Assembly: GCA_028277985.1 (NCBI GenBank)
Contig: JANQFG010000103.1
Location: 1 to 64,000, forward strand
Source: a bacterium
GTDB taxonomy: Bacteria; Desulfobacterota; DSWW01
Direction: 5' to 3'
Length of the DNA stretch: 64,000 bases
The notes under the pieces were generated by a model. It was not told the DNA's origin, did no database searches, and worked only from the letters and a program-made list of their open reading frames with translations. Below, one piece after another: positions 28,656 to 39,397 of this stretch. The translations under genes and the position numbers were made by a program. Each line of letters starts with the position of its first letter. Position 1 is the stretch's first letter.

Positions 28656-31600
28656 TTACCCCAATGAATTCGAATATGCTTCGAGGAAACGGGAAACCTC
28701 TTCGAATTCCGCCTTCAGATCGTGGAAGAGTCCCCGGGCGTGAGCGGGCTCACCGTTCGTGCCGAGCTTCTCCAGTTGGGATGCAATCTGCTGCATCCGG
28801 GATGCGCCCGTGTTGGCACTGGAACCCTTGGTTGTGTGCGCGTGCATCTCCACTTGCGTCCAGTCCTGCTCCCGGATGGCCGCTTCGAGGTCGGAAAGCC
28901 TCTGCTCCGTATCCGAGAGAAAGGTCGCGATCAGTTCCTGCTCGAAGGCGGGGTCGCCGTCCGCGCAACTCTGGATCCGCGAAATCTGGACCGGCTGATT
29001 CTCCTGCGCCTTGGGGGGAGGAGCAAGGACGGCGGGTTCTGCGCGCACGTCAAGATACTTCTTCAGGACTTCCTCCAGGGCGACGGGCGTGACCGGCTTG
29101 CTGATATAGTCGTTCATACCGGCTTCCAGACACTTCTCCCGGTCCCCCTTCATTGCGTGTGCGGTCATGGCGATGATGGGGATGTGGGGGTCGCGGACAT
29201 TGGATCCAGGGTCGCGGATCATCTGTGTCGCCTCGAAGCCGTTCATCTCGGGCATCTGCACATCCATCAGCACGAGGTCATAGGGAATCGTGGCAAGGGC
29301 GGTAACGGCTTCCTGGCCGTTGGCGACCGCGTCTGCCCCGAAACCGAGCCTTTCCAGTATCCTGAGGGCAACTTTCTGGTTGACCACGTTGTCCTCGGCC
29401 AGCAGGATGCGGCACCTCTTCTTCTTGTCCTCTACGAGGGTATGCCGCGTAATGATGGGGCCCAAGGCGCCCTCCCGCATTTCTTCGGAAACGCCGAGAA
29501 CCGTTGCGATACAGTCGTAGAGTTGCGACTTCCTGACCGGTTTGGTGAGATAAGCGGCAAAGCCGATCTGTTGAAGATCGCGAATCTCGCCCCGCTTCCC
29601 CACCGACGTCAGCATGATCAGCAGGGTCTCTTTCAGAGATGTGTCTTCCTTGACCCTGAGCCCCATGGTCTTGCCGTCCATTCCCGGCATCTGCATGTCC
29701 ACGAGGGCGATGCGATAGGGATCTCCCTCTTCCACACCCCGGCGGAGCAGCTCAAGCGCCCGGGCGCCGTCTTCCGCTTCGTCGTGGCGGCATCCCCAGG
29801 ATGTCAGCAGTTCCCTGAGAACCATACGGTTCGTATGGTGGTCATCCACGATCAGGATGCGCTTGCCCCGAACGTCTTCCGGCACGATGACTTCTCGTCT
29901 GCGGATATCAGGCTGCTTCTCCAGGTAAACGTTAAACCAGAAAGTGGAGCCGTTGCCCTCCTCGCTCCGCACCCCGATCTCGCCACCCATCAACACGGCA
30001 AGCTGCTTCGAGATGGCGAGCCCCAGACCGGTGCCTCCGTATCTTCGCGTGATCGAAGCATCCACCTGCGAAAAGGACTTGAAGAGCCGATCCCTGCTCT
30101 CTTCCGGGATCCCGATCCCCGTGTCGATGACTTCGAACCGAACGGTGGCGTGCGACTCGGTCTCCTCGTCTAGGCTGACCCGGATGAAGACCTCTCCTTC
30201 TTCCGTAAACTTGATCGCATTGCCGCTGAGGTTGGTAAGGACCTGTCTGAGCCTGCCCGGGTCGCCACGCACGAGGGAGGGGACATCCGGGCGAAGCAGG
30301 CAGGACAGCTCCAGGCCCTTGTCGTGGGCCTTGACCGCAAGCATGTCCGTCATGTCCTCCACCATGGTCCGAAGATCGAAGTCGAGCTCCTCCAGCTCCA
30401 CCTGTCCCGCCTCGATCTTGGAGAAATCCAGGATGTCGTTGATGACGGACAACAGGGAATCCGCGGACGAGCGGGTCGTCTCGGCAAACTCCCTCTGTTC
30501 CCGGGTCAGCTCGGTTTCGAGCAGCAGTCCGGTCATTCCTATGACGCCGTTCATGGGCGTACGGATCTCGTGGCTCATGTTTGCCAGGAATTCGCTCTTC
30601 GCCAGGTTGGCCACCTCGGCACGGAGGGCCATTTCACGGGCTTCTTCGATGGCCTCCTCGAGTCGCTTGTTTGCGGTTTCGAGCTGCGCCGTCCGGTCCC
30701 TGACCCGCTGTTCCAGCTCTTCGTTGAGCTTCCGGATCTTCTCCTCGGCCTGTTTCCGGGCACTGATATCGCGCGTGACGCCCTCGAAACCGACGATCTC
30801 TCCGTCCTCGTTGCGGACGATCGTACAGCTCACTTCACAAGGTACCGTGTGCCCGTCCCTGTGAAGCAGTTCAACCTCTCCGTGGTAGGCGTTCCTTTTA
30901 GGTACAGCCCTTTCCGCTTCCCGGATCCCCCGAAGCGTCTCCAGGACGGATTTCTCGGTAGAGTACTCCCTTTGTGTGAGGCCGATGGTCTTTTCGGGCG
31001 GAAACCCGGTGACCCTTTCGATGGCTTGATTGACATACACCAGCTTTCCATCTCGGTCGGACATCCAGATGATGTCCTGCATGTTCTCGGCGAGCCTCTG
31101 AAACCGGTCCTCCTCCTTCCTCAGCTCGGCGGTCCTCTCCTCGACAAGCTCCTCGAGTTGCTCGCGGTGGTTCCTCAGCTCTGTCTCTGCCCGGATCCGT
31201 CCGGAGATATCCCGCGCTATGCCTTGCACTGCGTAAGGCTTCCCTTGCCGGTACAGAACGCAGGACTCCGTCTCGACCCAGACATGCCCCCCGTCCTTTC
31301 GGGTGAGCTTGTGGGTTCTCGGGGCTCTCTCCTTTTCGCCGCTCAGGATCTCGTGCAGGCCCTCCATCGCCTCCTCGATCTGATCCTCGGACAACAGGGA
31401 AACGATATTGAGCCGCGGGATGTCTTCCTCTTCGTATCCGAGCAGGTCGAGAGCCGCCTCGTTCGCGTCCAGGTAGTTCCCCTCGAAATCGTGCACGAAT
31501 ACGCAGAAGAGGCTCCTGTCGAACAGGGCCCGGTATCTCTCCTCCCTGTCCTCCAACTCCTCCCGCTGGGCCCGGATGATCTTCTCCGACTTCACGATGT

Positions 31601-32639
31601 CGCGCATGTCCCTGCACGCGATCACGATCCCGAGCATCTTCCCCTTCCAGTCCAGGATGGGGGAGAGGTTGCAGGAGGTGGCGATCGATTCCCCGCTCTT
31701 GCTCGTCAGCGAGATCACCCTGGCCTCCAGATCCCTCTTGCCGGCTTCGAGATCCTGGAGACAGGATTGGAAGATTTCTTCGTTACGTTCATCCAGGAGC
31801 CCGGAGAACGGTTCCTGAAGCAATTCCTCCTTCCTGTAGCCGAGCAGTTCTCCGGCCTTCGGGTTGATCATGCGGATGAACCCGCCCGCATCCACGGTCA
31901 TGATCATGTCCCCGATCGTTGCGAACACTTTCCTGGCCAGGGACTCGGGGCTCGGGTTCATGAGCTGGTAGCGGTAGATTGACCAGAACATGATGCTCAC
32001 GAAAGCGGAGATGAACAGGAACCCGCAAGTGTAGAGCGAAACACCGATGGCGGGGAGGAAATCGAGAGCACCCAAGGCGGCTACCAGGAACGCGAAAAGA
32101 ACCGCTCTGAGCTGTTGCCTCTTCATTTCGGAGCGGGTTGCATTGAGCCCACGAAACAGCGTCTGGAAACTTCCGGCCAGAATGACGGAGAACATGGCGA
32201 TCAACAGGATTCCGAGGGACCCGTAGCGTGGGTAGAAACCCCAGGAGAATTCTCTCACTCCGTTGATGGCAGCCACACCGATGAGCCCCTCGAACGCGAA
32301 CAGACCCGCGGCAAGATGGGCTGCCAGGATCTCTCGCCGGTTCCGACGGATCTGGTCCGTGAGTGCCGAGGTGAAGAAGTAGATGCCCGGCCCGATGAAG
32401 ACCACGCCCAGGTAGGCAAAGCGGTACCATTTCTCAGCCAGGTCCGGATCTCTGCTGGCCAACATGAATCCGATGCCGGTCTGCCAAACAATGACATAGA
32501 GGCACACCAGGAGAAACGACTGGTTCGATCTGGACCGGAGGTTCAGTGAGAGTCCACAGATCCCCAACAACAGCACATAAGCCGCCGTACCGAGACTGCC
32601 CAGAGCGAGGACGCTCATCTGAAACATCGAGGTGTCCAC
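28656..32639 (-). CDS. Hybrid sensor histidine kinase with 7TM input, three PAS domains, two receiver domains and HPt
   Basis: A 1327-residue membrane phosphorelay protein. Residues 1-225 contain about seven hydrophobic helices (histidine-kinase 7TM type). PAS domains follow at about 232-352, 362-485 and 505-630, each ending with a PAC-like stretch (VQGIARDISGR, FEGVTRDISARKQAEE). A coiled coil precedes HisKA, whose phospho-acceptor His is in [17 protein letters not shown] near 691. HATPase_c follows, with DTGIGIPEESRDRLF and GGTGLGLAIS. Receiver 1 has its Asp in [12 protein letters not shown], receiver 2 in [12 protein letters not shown], and the terminal HPt has its His in AHTTKGSSANTGA. 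The start is GTG at 32639 with GGGAG four bases upstream. It could run an internal multistep phosphorelay. The signal and output regulator are unknown. Confidence 0.93.
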   Translation of the reverse strand: MDTSMFQMSVLALGSLGTAAYVLLLGICGLSLNLRSRSNQSFLLVCLYVIVWQTGIGFMLASRDPDLAEKWYRFAYLGVVFIGPGIYFFTSALTDQIRRNRREILAAHLAAGLFAFEGLIGVAAINGVREFSWGFYPRYGSLGILLIAMFSVILAGSFQTLFRGLNATRSEMKRQQLRAVLFAFLVAALGALDFLPAIGVSLYTCGFLFISAFVSIMFWSIYRYQLMNPSPESLARKVFATIGDMIMTVDAGGFIRMINPKAGELLGYRKEELLQEPFSGLLDERNEEIFQSCLQDLEAGKRDLEARVISLTSKSGESIATSCNLSPILDWKGKMLGIVIACRDMRDIVKSEKIIRAQREELEDREERYRALFDRSLFCVFVHDFEGNYLDANEAALDLLGYEEEDIPRLNIVSLLSEDQIEEAMEGLHEILSGEKERAPRTHKLTRKDGGHVWVETESCVLYRQGKPYAVQGIARDISGRIRAETELRNHREQLEELVEERTAELRKEEDRFQRLAENMQDIIWMSDRDGKLVYVNQAIERVTGFPPEKTIGLTQREYSTEKSVLETLRGIREAERAVPKRNAYHGEVELLHRDGHTVPCEVSCTIVRNEDGEIVGFEGVTRDISARKQAEEKIRKLNEELEQRVRDRTAQLETANKRLEEAIEEAREMALRAEVANLAKSEFLANMSHEIRTPMNGVIGMTGLLLETELTREQREFAETTRSSADSLLSVINDILDFSKIEAGQVELEELDFDLRTMVEDMTDMLAVKAHDKGLELSCLLRPDVPSLVRGDPGRLRQVLTNLSGNAIKFTEEGEVFIRVSLDEETESHATVRFEVIDTGIGIPEESRDRLFKSFSQVDASITRRYGGTGLGLAISKQLAVLMGGEIGVRSEEGNGSTFWFNVYLEKQPDIRRREVIVPEDVRGKRILIVDDHHTNRMVLRELLTSWGCRHDEAEDGARALELLRRGVEEGDPYRIALVDMQMPGMDGKTMGLRVKEDTSLKETLLIMLTSVGKRGEIRDLQQIGFAAYLTKPVRKSQLYDCIATVLGVSEEMREGALGPIITRHTLVEDKKKRCRILLAEDNVVNQKVALRILERLGFGADAVANGQEAVTALATIPYDLVLMDVQMPEMNGFEATQMIRDPGSNVRDPHIPIIAMTAHAMKGDREKCLEAGMNDYISKPVTPVALEEVLKKYLDVRAEPAVLAPPPKAQENQPVQISRIQSCADGDPAFEQELIATFLSDTEQRLSDLEAAIREQDWTQVEMHAHTTKGSSANTGASRMQQIASQLEKLGTNGEPAHARGLFHDLKAEFEEVSRFLEAYSNSLG

Positions 32640-32831
32640 AGGACTCCCTGCACAGAGAGTAAAACAACGATTCTGTTCTGTCTCCTCTCATCGGATTTTT
32701 TGTGATCCACCTTTAGAATGGGCCGGGTCTCCTGACCCAAGACCATGCTCTCTTTATGGGTTACAAAACAGGAAGATCGCCCACGGTCCTGGCGGCTGCG
32801 GCCCTTTTAAGCTTTTCCCGGCAAAGAGACG

Positions 32832-32858
32832 ATGTACCTGTTGATATCTCTAGTACAT
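32832..32858. promoter_or_regulatory. Palindrome in the divergent kinase promoter region
   Basis: ATGTAC at 32832-32837 and GTACAT at 32853-32858 form an inverted repeat with 15 bases between, in an AT-rich stretch 38 bases before the GTG start of the second kinase. It may be a regulator-binding site shared by the two divergent kinase genes. The 256-base interval otherwise shows no gene. Confidence 0.3.
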
Positions 32859-32895
32859 ATAGATCCGATAGACCCGAACCTAAGGCCCCCCCCGC

Positions 32896-35601
32896 GTGAC
32901 GGAACGAAGCACACCCCGGCCGAACTTCCTGCGGACCACATTCAAGTCCTTGCTCAACCTCGAGGGGCTAGGCTTCGAAGAAAGACGTAAACGGCTGCTG
33001 CTGGCCGGCTTTTCTTGCGCCGGGTTGATCCTGGCCACCATCACGGGGCTGGACGATTATCTCTCCGGGAATCATCGGGAGTTCGCGATCGAAGCCGTGG
33101 TTGCCGGCTGGATGCTCTGCTCCCTGATCCTTCTGAGAACGGGAAAGAGGATCCTCGCCATTTCCCGGATCAACACCTTCTTCCTGATCTCTTTCTTTCT
33201 TCTCATATTGATCGGCGACGCAGGCGACGAGGGGGCGAAGCTGCACTGGGGCTATGCCCTGCCGCTCATGGCTTTCATCCTGCTTGGGAGGCGGGAAGGA
33301 GGGCTGTGGGTCGTCACCTTCTGGGTCATGACGATGCTCCTGCTCATTGACCCGGGTTCGGTCATCGGAACGTACCCGTTCCAGCCCGCGACCATTACGC
33401 GGTTTCTCGGTTCCATCACGCTGGTGTCCGCCCTCGCCTATTTCTTCGAGAGTGTACGCCACAGGCATCAAGTCACCCTGGAAAGTCAGAAGCATGCGCT
33501 GGAAAGCCAGAAGGTGAAACTGGAACAGGCAAAGGGAGATCTCGAGGTGGCCAACCGCCGGCTCCAGGAGGCCTCCGAGAATGCCCACCATCTGGCCGAA
33601 GAGGCGAAAGCCGCCAGCGTGGCGAAGAGCGAATTCCTTGCGAACATGAGCCACGAGATTCGCACGCCCATGAACGGGGTGATCGGGATGACCGGGCTTT
33701 TGCTCGAGACCGACCTTTCCCCTGAGCAGCAGGAGTGCGCCGACACGATTCGCTCCTCCGCAGATGCACTTCTCTGCCTGATCAACGACATCCTTGACTT
33801 CTCGAAAATCGAGGCAGGGCGGCTCGACTTGGAGATCCTGGAATTCGATCTGAGAAGCACGGTGGAGGATGTTGCCGACATGCTGGCCGTTCGCGCCCAG
33901 GAGAAGGGGCTGGAACTGTCGTGTCTCATCCATCCGGACGTCCCTGCCCATGTCCGGGGCGACCCGGGACGTCTGCGCCAGGTCCTGATCAATCTCACGG
34001 GCAATGCGATCAAGTTCACGGACCGGGGCGAGGTGCACATCCGGATAGACGTGACGGAAGAAGCCGAGACGAACGTGACCGTCCGGGCTTCGGTGACCGA
34101 CACCGGAATCGGCATCTCGGAAACCGAGCGGGATCGCCTGTTTCAGTCCTTCTCCCAGGTGGACGCCTCCATAACGCGCAGGTTCGGAGGATCGGGGCTG
34201 GGCCTGGCCATCTCCAAGCAACTGGCCGAGTTGATGGATGGCGAAATCGGTCTCGAGAGCCAGGAGGGCAGAGGTTCGACCTTCTGGTTCACTGCAGTCC
34301 TGGAGAAACAACCGGAAGCACCCGGGCGCGATGGGTCGGTGCCATTGGAAATCAAGGGCACGCGCGTCCTGATCGTCGATGACTATCCGACCAACCGTCT
34401 CGTGTTCAGGGAGCTCCTTCGCTCCTGGGACCTCCGTTTCGAAGAGTCCGTGGACGGCGTAGAGGCCCTCAAGAAACTGAAGGCTGCCCACGCCGAGGGG
34501 GATCCCTTCCGTATTGCCCTTGTGGACATGCAGATGCCGAGAATGGACGGGAAGACTCTGGGTGAGGAGATCAAGAAGAACAACCCTGACCTGGAGGATA
34601 CGATCCTGGTCATGCTCACCTCTGTTGCCCAGCGAGGGGAGGCTGTGCAGCTCAAGGAAATCGGTTTTGCCGCATACCTCACCAAACCGGTCAAGATCTC
34701 CAGCCTGTACGATTGCCTCGTAACCGTGATGAGCGGCGCGGTGACCGGTGCAAAGCAGGAGAGTCGGTCCCTGGTCACTCAGCACAGCCTCCGGGAGAGC
34801 AGAAAGAGGAGGGTGCGCATTCTAGTGGCCGAGGACAACATGGTCAACCAGAAGGTTGCGCTCCGAATCCTCGAGAAGCTCGGCTTCCACGCCGATGCGG
34901 TCGCCGACGGAGACGAGGCGGTCAAGGCCCTGGCAACCATCCCCTACGATCTGGTCCTGATGGACGTGCAGATGCCCGTGATGGATGGGTTCGAGGCTAC
35001 CAGGCGGATTCGTGACCCGGATTCTTCGGTGCTCCGGCGGGACATCCCGATCGTGGCCATGACGGCCCATGCCTTGAAAGAGGATCGGGACCGTTGTCTG
35101 GAAGCCGGCATGGACGACTACGTGAGCAAGCCTGTCACACCCCTCGCCTTGGGTGAGGCCCTGGAGAGGAACCTCGCCGATGCATCCTGCAAGGGCCCTG
35201 GAGCCGAAGAGATCGCCCAGCCGGAAGAGCCCCAGGAAGTGCCCGGGGAAGCGCCCGTCCTACTCGATCGGATCCGGTTCGTGGCGGACGGTGACGCTCG
35301 GTTCGAACGGGAGTTGATCGAGATGTTTCTCTCGGACAACTCGAAACAGCTGGCCTCCCTCGAGGAGGCGATCGGCGGCCAGGACTGGGAAGAGGCGAAG
35401 AAAAGGGTCCACTCGATCAAGGGGGCAAGCGCCAACGCGGGGGCCGTGAGGATGCAGTCCACAGCAGGCCGGCTCGAACAAATCACGGCCGCGCGCAACA
35501 CCTCGCTCGCTTCCGAGGTCCTTGCGGAGCTCAAGGCGGACTTCGATCAGGCCTCGAGCTACCTGAAAGACCACCTGTCCGGTACGAATGCACCCGACTG
35601 A
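32896..35601 (+). CDS. Hybrid sensor histidine kinase with membrane input, two receiver domains and HPt
   Basis: A 901-residue protein. Residues 30-185 carry about five to six hydrophobic helices, followed by a Gln/Lys-rich coiled coil at 190-240 and HisKA with the His in [17 protein letters not shown] near residue 252. HATPase_c follows, with [26 protein letters not shown] and [10 protein letters not shown]. Receiver 1 has its Asp in [12 protein letters not shown], receiver 2 in [12 protein letters not shown], and the HPt has its His in [13 protein letters not shown]. From HisKA onward it is a close relative of the divergent kinase at 28656-32639 but has no PAS domains and a different membrane input. 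The start codon GTG at 32896 lacks a clear ribosome site, so the true start is less sure. Confidence 0.9.
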   Translation: MTERSTPRPNFLRTTFKSLLNLEGLGFEERRKRLLLAGFSCAGLILATITGLDDYLSGNHREFAIEAVVAGWMLCSLILLRTGKRILAISRINTFFLISFFLLILIGDAGDEGAKLHWGYALPLMAFILLGRREGGLWVVTFWVMTMLLLIDPGSVIGTYPFQPATITRFLGSITLVSALAYFFESVRHRHQVTLESQKHALESQKVKLEQAKGDLEVANRRLQEASENAHHLAEEAKAASVAKSEFLANMSHEIRTPMNGVIGMTGLLLETDLSPEQQECADTIRSSADALLCLINDILDFSKIEAGRLDLEILEFDLRSTVEDVADMLAVRAQEKGLELSCLIHPDVPAHVRGDPGRLRQVLINLTGNAIKFTDRGEVHIRIDVTEEAETNVTVRASVTDTGIGISETERDRLFQSFSQVDASITRRFGGSGLGLAISKQLAELMDGEIGLESQEGRGSTFWFTAVLEKQPEAPGRDGSVPLEIKGTRVLIVDDYPTNRLVFRELLRSWDLRFEESVDGVEALKKLKAAHAEGDPFRIALVDMQMPRMDGKTLGEEIKKNNPDLEDTILVMLTSVAQRGEAVQLKEIGFAAYLTKPVKISSLYDCLVTVMSGAVTGAKQESRSLVTQHSLRESRKRRVRILVAEDNMVNQKVALRILEKLGFHADAVADGDEAVKALATIPYDLVLMDVQMPVMDGFEATRRIRDPDSSVLRRDIPIVAMTAHALKEDRDRCLEAGMDDYVSKPVTPLALGEALERNLADASCKGPGAEEIAQPEEPQEVPGEAPVLLDRIRFVADGDARFERELIEMFLSDNSKQLASLEEAIGGQDWEEAKKRVHSIKGASANAGAVRMQSTAGRLEQITAARNTSLASEVLAELKADFDQASSYLKDHLSGTNAPD

Positions 35602-35635
35602 CGGATTACCTTCCAAGAAACCCCGGACGAACGAA

Positions 35636-36685
35636 CTACCCTGACGCTTCACCCGCCATCAGGGCGCTCTCTGCCCGCCTGCCCCACCACACGCCCACAC
35701 CACAGCCCATCAGGGTGCCGAAGATGGCAGCCGAGGTCTTCAAGGCGACGGCGGTTTCGACCGAAAGCTCCTCGAAGCCGGCAGCGGGGAGCAGGATCTG
35801 CATGATGGAGCCGACGGCAGCCATCGTCAGGACCGTCGAGAGGATCACCCCTATCGCGACCACGGGAACACCCACACGGCCAAGCGCGGAGATACTGAAC
35901 GCTTTCGGTGTGAGGCGGCCCAGTCGCGCATCGGCCCGAACCTGCGCGTCCGAGGAGATGAACATGAAGAAGTAGAGGATCCCGAACACGATGCCGAAGT
36001 CCCAGCCGACGAGCGCATATGGGATCTTTTCTGCCGGCTCGGGGTACTGGAGGGCCCAGAGGAACTGCTTGAGGCCGATGCCCAGGTTGATGAGGCCCTG
36101 GACCATCGCCCAGGGCAGGAGATGCTCCCTCACGAAATATGTGCCGAAGCTGGGGACGACGCCGGCACCCTCTCCTTCAAGGGCGGCCACAAAGGAAACC
36201 TGGTCGCGCGGAAGGATGAATGCGATCAGAGCGGTGGACCCAACAAGCAGCGGAACAAAGGCGATCGCGTCGATCGTGAGCAGCCGGAAGCTTTCACCGC
36301 CACCCAGGGGAAGCAGAAACCAAACGGCCAGGCCGATCAAGGCCCCGGCGGGCACGGCCAGGGGCCCGAACCGCCTCCATGGATTGATCACTCCGTCCGG
36401 CGCCAGTCCTGCCGGGTCGGCCATGACCCACCTGCCCCGGATGTAGTCCCTCCGAGTATTGACGACTGCAGTGTGACACTGGATCACCACGAAACAGAAC
36501 AGAAACAGGAGCATGAAGCCCCGCACTTCGATCATCGTGCCTGTGCCCGGGCCGAAGAGACCGAACACGAGCCACGCAAGGAAGGCAACCACGACCACCA
36601 CGCCGACGAGGTTCATGACAAACTGCACGACCACATATCTCTTCTGGTCAGGCTTCGGTTTGGCTGCCGATGATGGATCGTTCAC
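35636..36685 (-). CDS. Polytopic inner-membrane protein of unknown function
   Basis: A 349-residue protein with roughly eight hydrophobic segments, for instance VVVQFVMNLVGVVVVVAFLAWLV at the start, then FMLLFLFCFVVIQ, FRLLTIDAIAFVPLLVGSTALIAFIL, FGIVFGILYFFMFI, VGVPVVAIGVILSTVLTMA, and a Gly-rich last helix FGTLMGCGVGVWWG. Residues 85-115 form a polar loop (RDYIRGRWVMADPAGLAPDG). I do not recognise the family. It is upstream-adjacent, by 24 bases, to the 3' end of the KefB-like gene on the same strand and is likely the last gene of that operon. A role in ion transport or its regulation is only a guess from context. Confidence 0.7.
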   Translation of the reverse strand: MNDPSSAAKPKPDQKRYVVVQFVMNLVGVVVVVAFLAWLVFGLFGPGTGTMIEVRGFMLLFLFCFVVIQCHTAVVNTRRDYIRGRWVMADPAGLAPDGVINPWRRFGPLAVPAGALIGLAVWFLLPLGGGESFRLLTIDAIAFVPLLVGSTALIAFILPRDQVSFVAALEGEGAGVVPSFGTYFVREHLLPWAMVQGLINLGIGLKQFLWALQYPEPAEKIPYALVGWDFGIVFGILYFFMFISSDAQVRADARLGRLTPKAFSISALGRVGVPVVAIGVILSTVLTMAAVGSIMQILLPAAGFEELSVETAVALKTSAAIFGTLMGCGVGVWWGRRAESALMAGEASG

Positions 36686-36709
36686 GTGGCTCCTCCTGTT
36701 TTCACATGC

Positions 36710-38617
36710 TCATCCGTCGGGCTTCTCCGTCCATTGATCCGCTTCCTCGAGCAGGGAATCCGTGTCCCAACCCGCATCTCGACTCACCCCTGTTTCTTCG
36801 AGCTCCGAGAGAAGGAGCTCCTCGAGGTCGGAAATCGACTGGCGGGCCAGGTTCATATACTGTTTCTTGTCGTGCCGCATTCCGCTCAGCTCGCGCAGGG
36901 CCTCTTCGTCGCGAAGCCGGAAGGTCTTCGACATCCGATGGGCGTGGTAGGTGCGCAGTCCTAGCATGGAAAGCGCATCGATGCCTATCCGCAGAGAGGT
37001 CTCGAAGGTTTCCCGGTACACGTGGTCGACCCCCGCATCGAGCAAGTCGTACGCCTCCGTGCGTCCCGTGGCCCGGGCGAGTATCGTGACGTGAGGGGCA
37101 TGACGCCGCACGGTTTCCACCATTTGCAGGATCTTCTTGTGATCGTCGATGGCAAGGATGACGAGTTTCGCCTTGTCCAGGCCGGCGGTGCGGAGAAGAT
37201 CGTGTCGCGAGGCATCCCCGTAGAAGACCTTGAGGCCAAGGCGCCGGAGCAATTCGACATGATCGGAATCGAACTCGAGTACCGTCGCGTGGACCCCGTT
37301 GGCCCTCAGGTACCGCCCGACGATGCTCCCGACCCGTCCGAAACCGGCGATGATGACCGGGTTCTCTTCATCGATCTCGTCCGCCTCCCGCTCTGCCTGC
37401 TCGCGGGTGCCCAATCGGGGCTGAAGGAGTTTCTCGTTCACGGCCATGAGCAGAGGAGTCACCGCCATGGACAGGGCAACGACCGCCACCAGAGGGTTCG
37501 CCACCTCACTGGCGATCACACCTTGCTGGGTCGCGAAGGAGAACAGGACGAAAGCAAACTCGCCCCCCTGTGCCAGCGCAAAGGCAAAGAGCAGGTTCTG
37601 ATCCAGACCCATCCGGAAGAGTCTGCCCAGCAGAAGGAGAAGAAGGAACTTGACGGCCAGCAGCGCACCCACCAGGCCGGCCATCCGGCCGGGTTGGGCG
37701 AAGAGGAGTCCGAAATCCAGAGAGGCCCCGACCGCAATGAAGAAGACACCCAGCAAGAGGCCCTTGAACGGCTCGATGTCGCTCTCCAACTCGTGCCTGT
37801 ACTCATTCTCCGCCAGCACCACTCCGGCCAGGAAGGTACCTAGGGCCGGACTGAGCCCTACCTTGGTCATGAGCAGGGCAATACCGATTACCAGCAACAG
37901 GGCCGCCGCGGTGAACAACTCCGGAAGTCGCGTGCCCGCAATCCATCGGAAGACCGGTCGCAAAAGAAACCGTCCCACAAGAATGATGGAGACGACCGCT
38001 CCCAACACCACGAGCGTCTCGGCCCAGGCCGGGATTCCCGCAACCCAGGTCGACCCATGCTCCGCACCATGGGCCGCTCCTTCGTGGCTCGAAGCACCGC
38101 TGCCAAGCAGGGGAAGGATTGCCAGCAAGGGAATGACCGCCATGTCCTGAAAAAGAAGAACCGCAAACGAGCTCTGCCCCCCGTCCGTCATCATGAGCCC
38201 TTTTTCGGACAGGGTCTGGAGCACGATGGCCGTCGAGGAGAGGGCAAGGATCATCCCAACCGCAACAGCCGGCTGCCATGGGAGGCCCAATGCCAACCCT
38301 ATTCCGGTCATCGCTGCCGTCGTTAGGCCGACCTGCAGGCCTCCGAGGCCGAGAATGGGCCCACGCAGTCTTAGCAGCAGACTGGGCTGCAGCTCCAATC
38401 CTACGAGGAAGAGCATCATGACCACACCGAACTCGGCGAAGTGCATGACGTCCTTGCCCTCCTGCCCGATCAGGCCCAGGCCGAAGGGCCCGATGATCAT
38501 CCCTGCGATGAGATAACCGAGCACAGAGCCGAGACCCAGCCGCTTCGCCACGGGCACGGAAATGACCGCTGCGGTGAGGTAGACGAAAGCCTGGAAGAAG
38601 AAACCTTCGCCGTGCAT
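36710..38617 (-). CDS. KefB/KefC-type monovalent cation:proton antiporter (CPA2) with RCK domain
   Basis: A 635-residue transporter. Residues 1-390 contain about 12-13 hydrophobic helices of the Na+/H+ exchanger fold (start FFFQAFVYLTAAVISVPVAKRLGLGSVLGYLIAGMIIGPFGLGLI; later GLSPALGTFLAGVVLAENEYRHELESDIEPFKGLLLGVFFI, typical of Kef). From residue 415 a TrkA-N Rossmann domain begins: VIIAGFGRVGSIVGRYL with the ligand-binding acidic end LEFDSD and GDASRHDLLRTAG. The last 60 residues are a helical tail. In E. coli, KefB and KefC export K+ when glutathione adducts form, protecting the cell from electrophiles. The flavodoxin-fold gene 13 bases upstream (KefF-like) strengthens the assignment. Whether glutathione is the effector here is unknown. 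Confidence 0.87.
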   Translation of the reverse strand: MHGEGFFFQAFVYLTAAVISVPVAKRLGLGSVLGYLIAGMIIGPFGLGLIGQEGKDVMHFAEFGVVMMLFLVGLELQPSLLLRLRGPILGLGGLQVGLTTAAMTGIGLALGLPWQPAVAVGMILALSSTAIVLQTLSEKGLMMTDGGQSSFAVLLFQDMAVIPLLAILPLLGSGASSHEGAAHGAEHGSTWVAGIPAWAETLVVLGAVVSIILVGRFLLRPVFRWIAGTRLPELFTAAALLLVIGIALLMTKVGLSPALGTFLAGVVLAENEYRHELESDIEPFKGLLLGVFFIAVGASLDFGLLFAQPGRMAGLVGALLAVKFLLLLLLGRLFRMGLDQNLLFAFALAQGGEFAFVLFSFATQQGVIASEVANPLVAVVALSMAVTPLLMAVNEKLLQPRLGTREQAEREADEIDEENPVIIAGFGRVGSIVGRYLRANGVHATVLEFDSDHVELLRRLGLKVFYGDASRHDLLRTAGLDKAKLVILAIDDHKKILQMVETVRRHAPHVTILARATGRTEAYDLLDAGVDHVYRETFETSLRIGIDALSMLGLRTYHAHRMSKTFRLRDEEALRELSGMRHDKKQYMNLARQSISDLEELLLSELEETGVSRDAGWDTDSLLEEADQWTEKPDG

Positions 38618-38630
38618 GGGGTCTCCCTGC

Positions 38631-39236
38631 TCAGTTCCTGATGACGCCGTCGAGATCCGCGTTGAATCTGGGATAGGATCGCACCCTGTCCAGGTCCACC
38701 TGACCGTCTCGAAGCGCTTCTAAGGCCCTGCGATAGTCCTTGGCGTAACCCTTGACCGCCGATTCGGATATTCGGTGTGTGCCGTGAATCACAAAGGGCG
38801 GAAGATACTCCATCCCGCACAGACGGGCGGTTTGCTCGATCGGGGCGAGCAGCTCGCGGATCGTGAAGTTGTACTCACCTTGCGTGGAATAGGAGGATTC
38901 CTGCCCGCCGGTGGTGATGACACTCAGATGCTTCTTGCCTCGGAGGGCGTTTCCATTCCGTCCGTAGGCCCACCCGTGTTCCAGCACCAGATCCTGCCAT
39001 TCCTTCAGAAGGGAGGGGGTGCTGTACCACAACAAGGGGAACTGAAAAATGATGATTTCGTGCGTGGTCAGCAGGTGCTGCTCGCGGGTCGCATCGATGT
39101 GGAAATCAGGATAGACCTGATACAGATCATGGAAGGTAACCCCCTCCAAGGCCTGTACCGCCCGCATCAGAACTGCGTTCACCCGGGACTTCTGAAGGGC
39201 TGGGTGCGCGAAGAGGATCAGGATCGAGCGGTGCAT
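38631..39236 (-). CDS. KefF/KefG-like NAD(P)H-dependent oxidoreductase, ancillary to the K+ efflux system
   Basis: A 201-residue flavodoxin-fold quinone reductase-like protein. SILILFAHPALQKSRVN at the N-terminus and FQFPLLWYSTPSLLKEWQDLVLEHGWAYG in the middle are the usual FMN/FAD-binding and active-site segments of the NQO/KefF family, with GGQESSYSTQGEYNF later. The frame is open upstream, but ATG at 39236 is chosen because the fold begins three residues later and an AAGG lies seven bases upstream. In Kef systems this partner is required for full channel activity. The gene ends 13 bases before the KefB-like gene, consistent with one operon. Confidence 0.85.
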   Translation of the reverse strand: MHRSILILFAHPALQKSRVNAVLMRAVQALEGVTFHDLYQVYPDFHIDATREQHLLTTHEIIIFQFPLLWYSTPSLLKEWQDLVLEHGWAYGRNGNALRGKKHLSVITTGGQESSYSTQGEYNFTIRELLAPIEQTARLCGMEYLPPFVIHGTHRISESAVKGYAKDYRRALEALRDGQVDLDRVRSYPRFNADLDGVIRN

Positions 39237-39397
39237 CGCCTTTTTGGGGCCTCTCCATTCCGTCACAGTTCGTATTGTCCGGGAACCGGCTCCGTCCAGG
39301 AGCACCATACGAGAGAAGGATGGAAAGGGTCAAGTGAATCGCGGGGTCAGGTGGCAACGGGCTGTTGCCCAGAAGGCACTTGACGCCCGCACCCATT

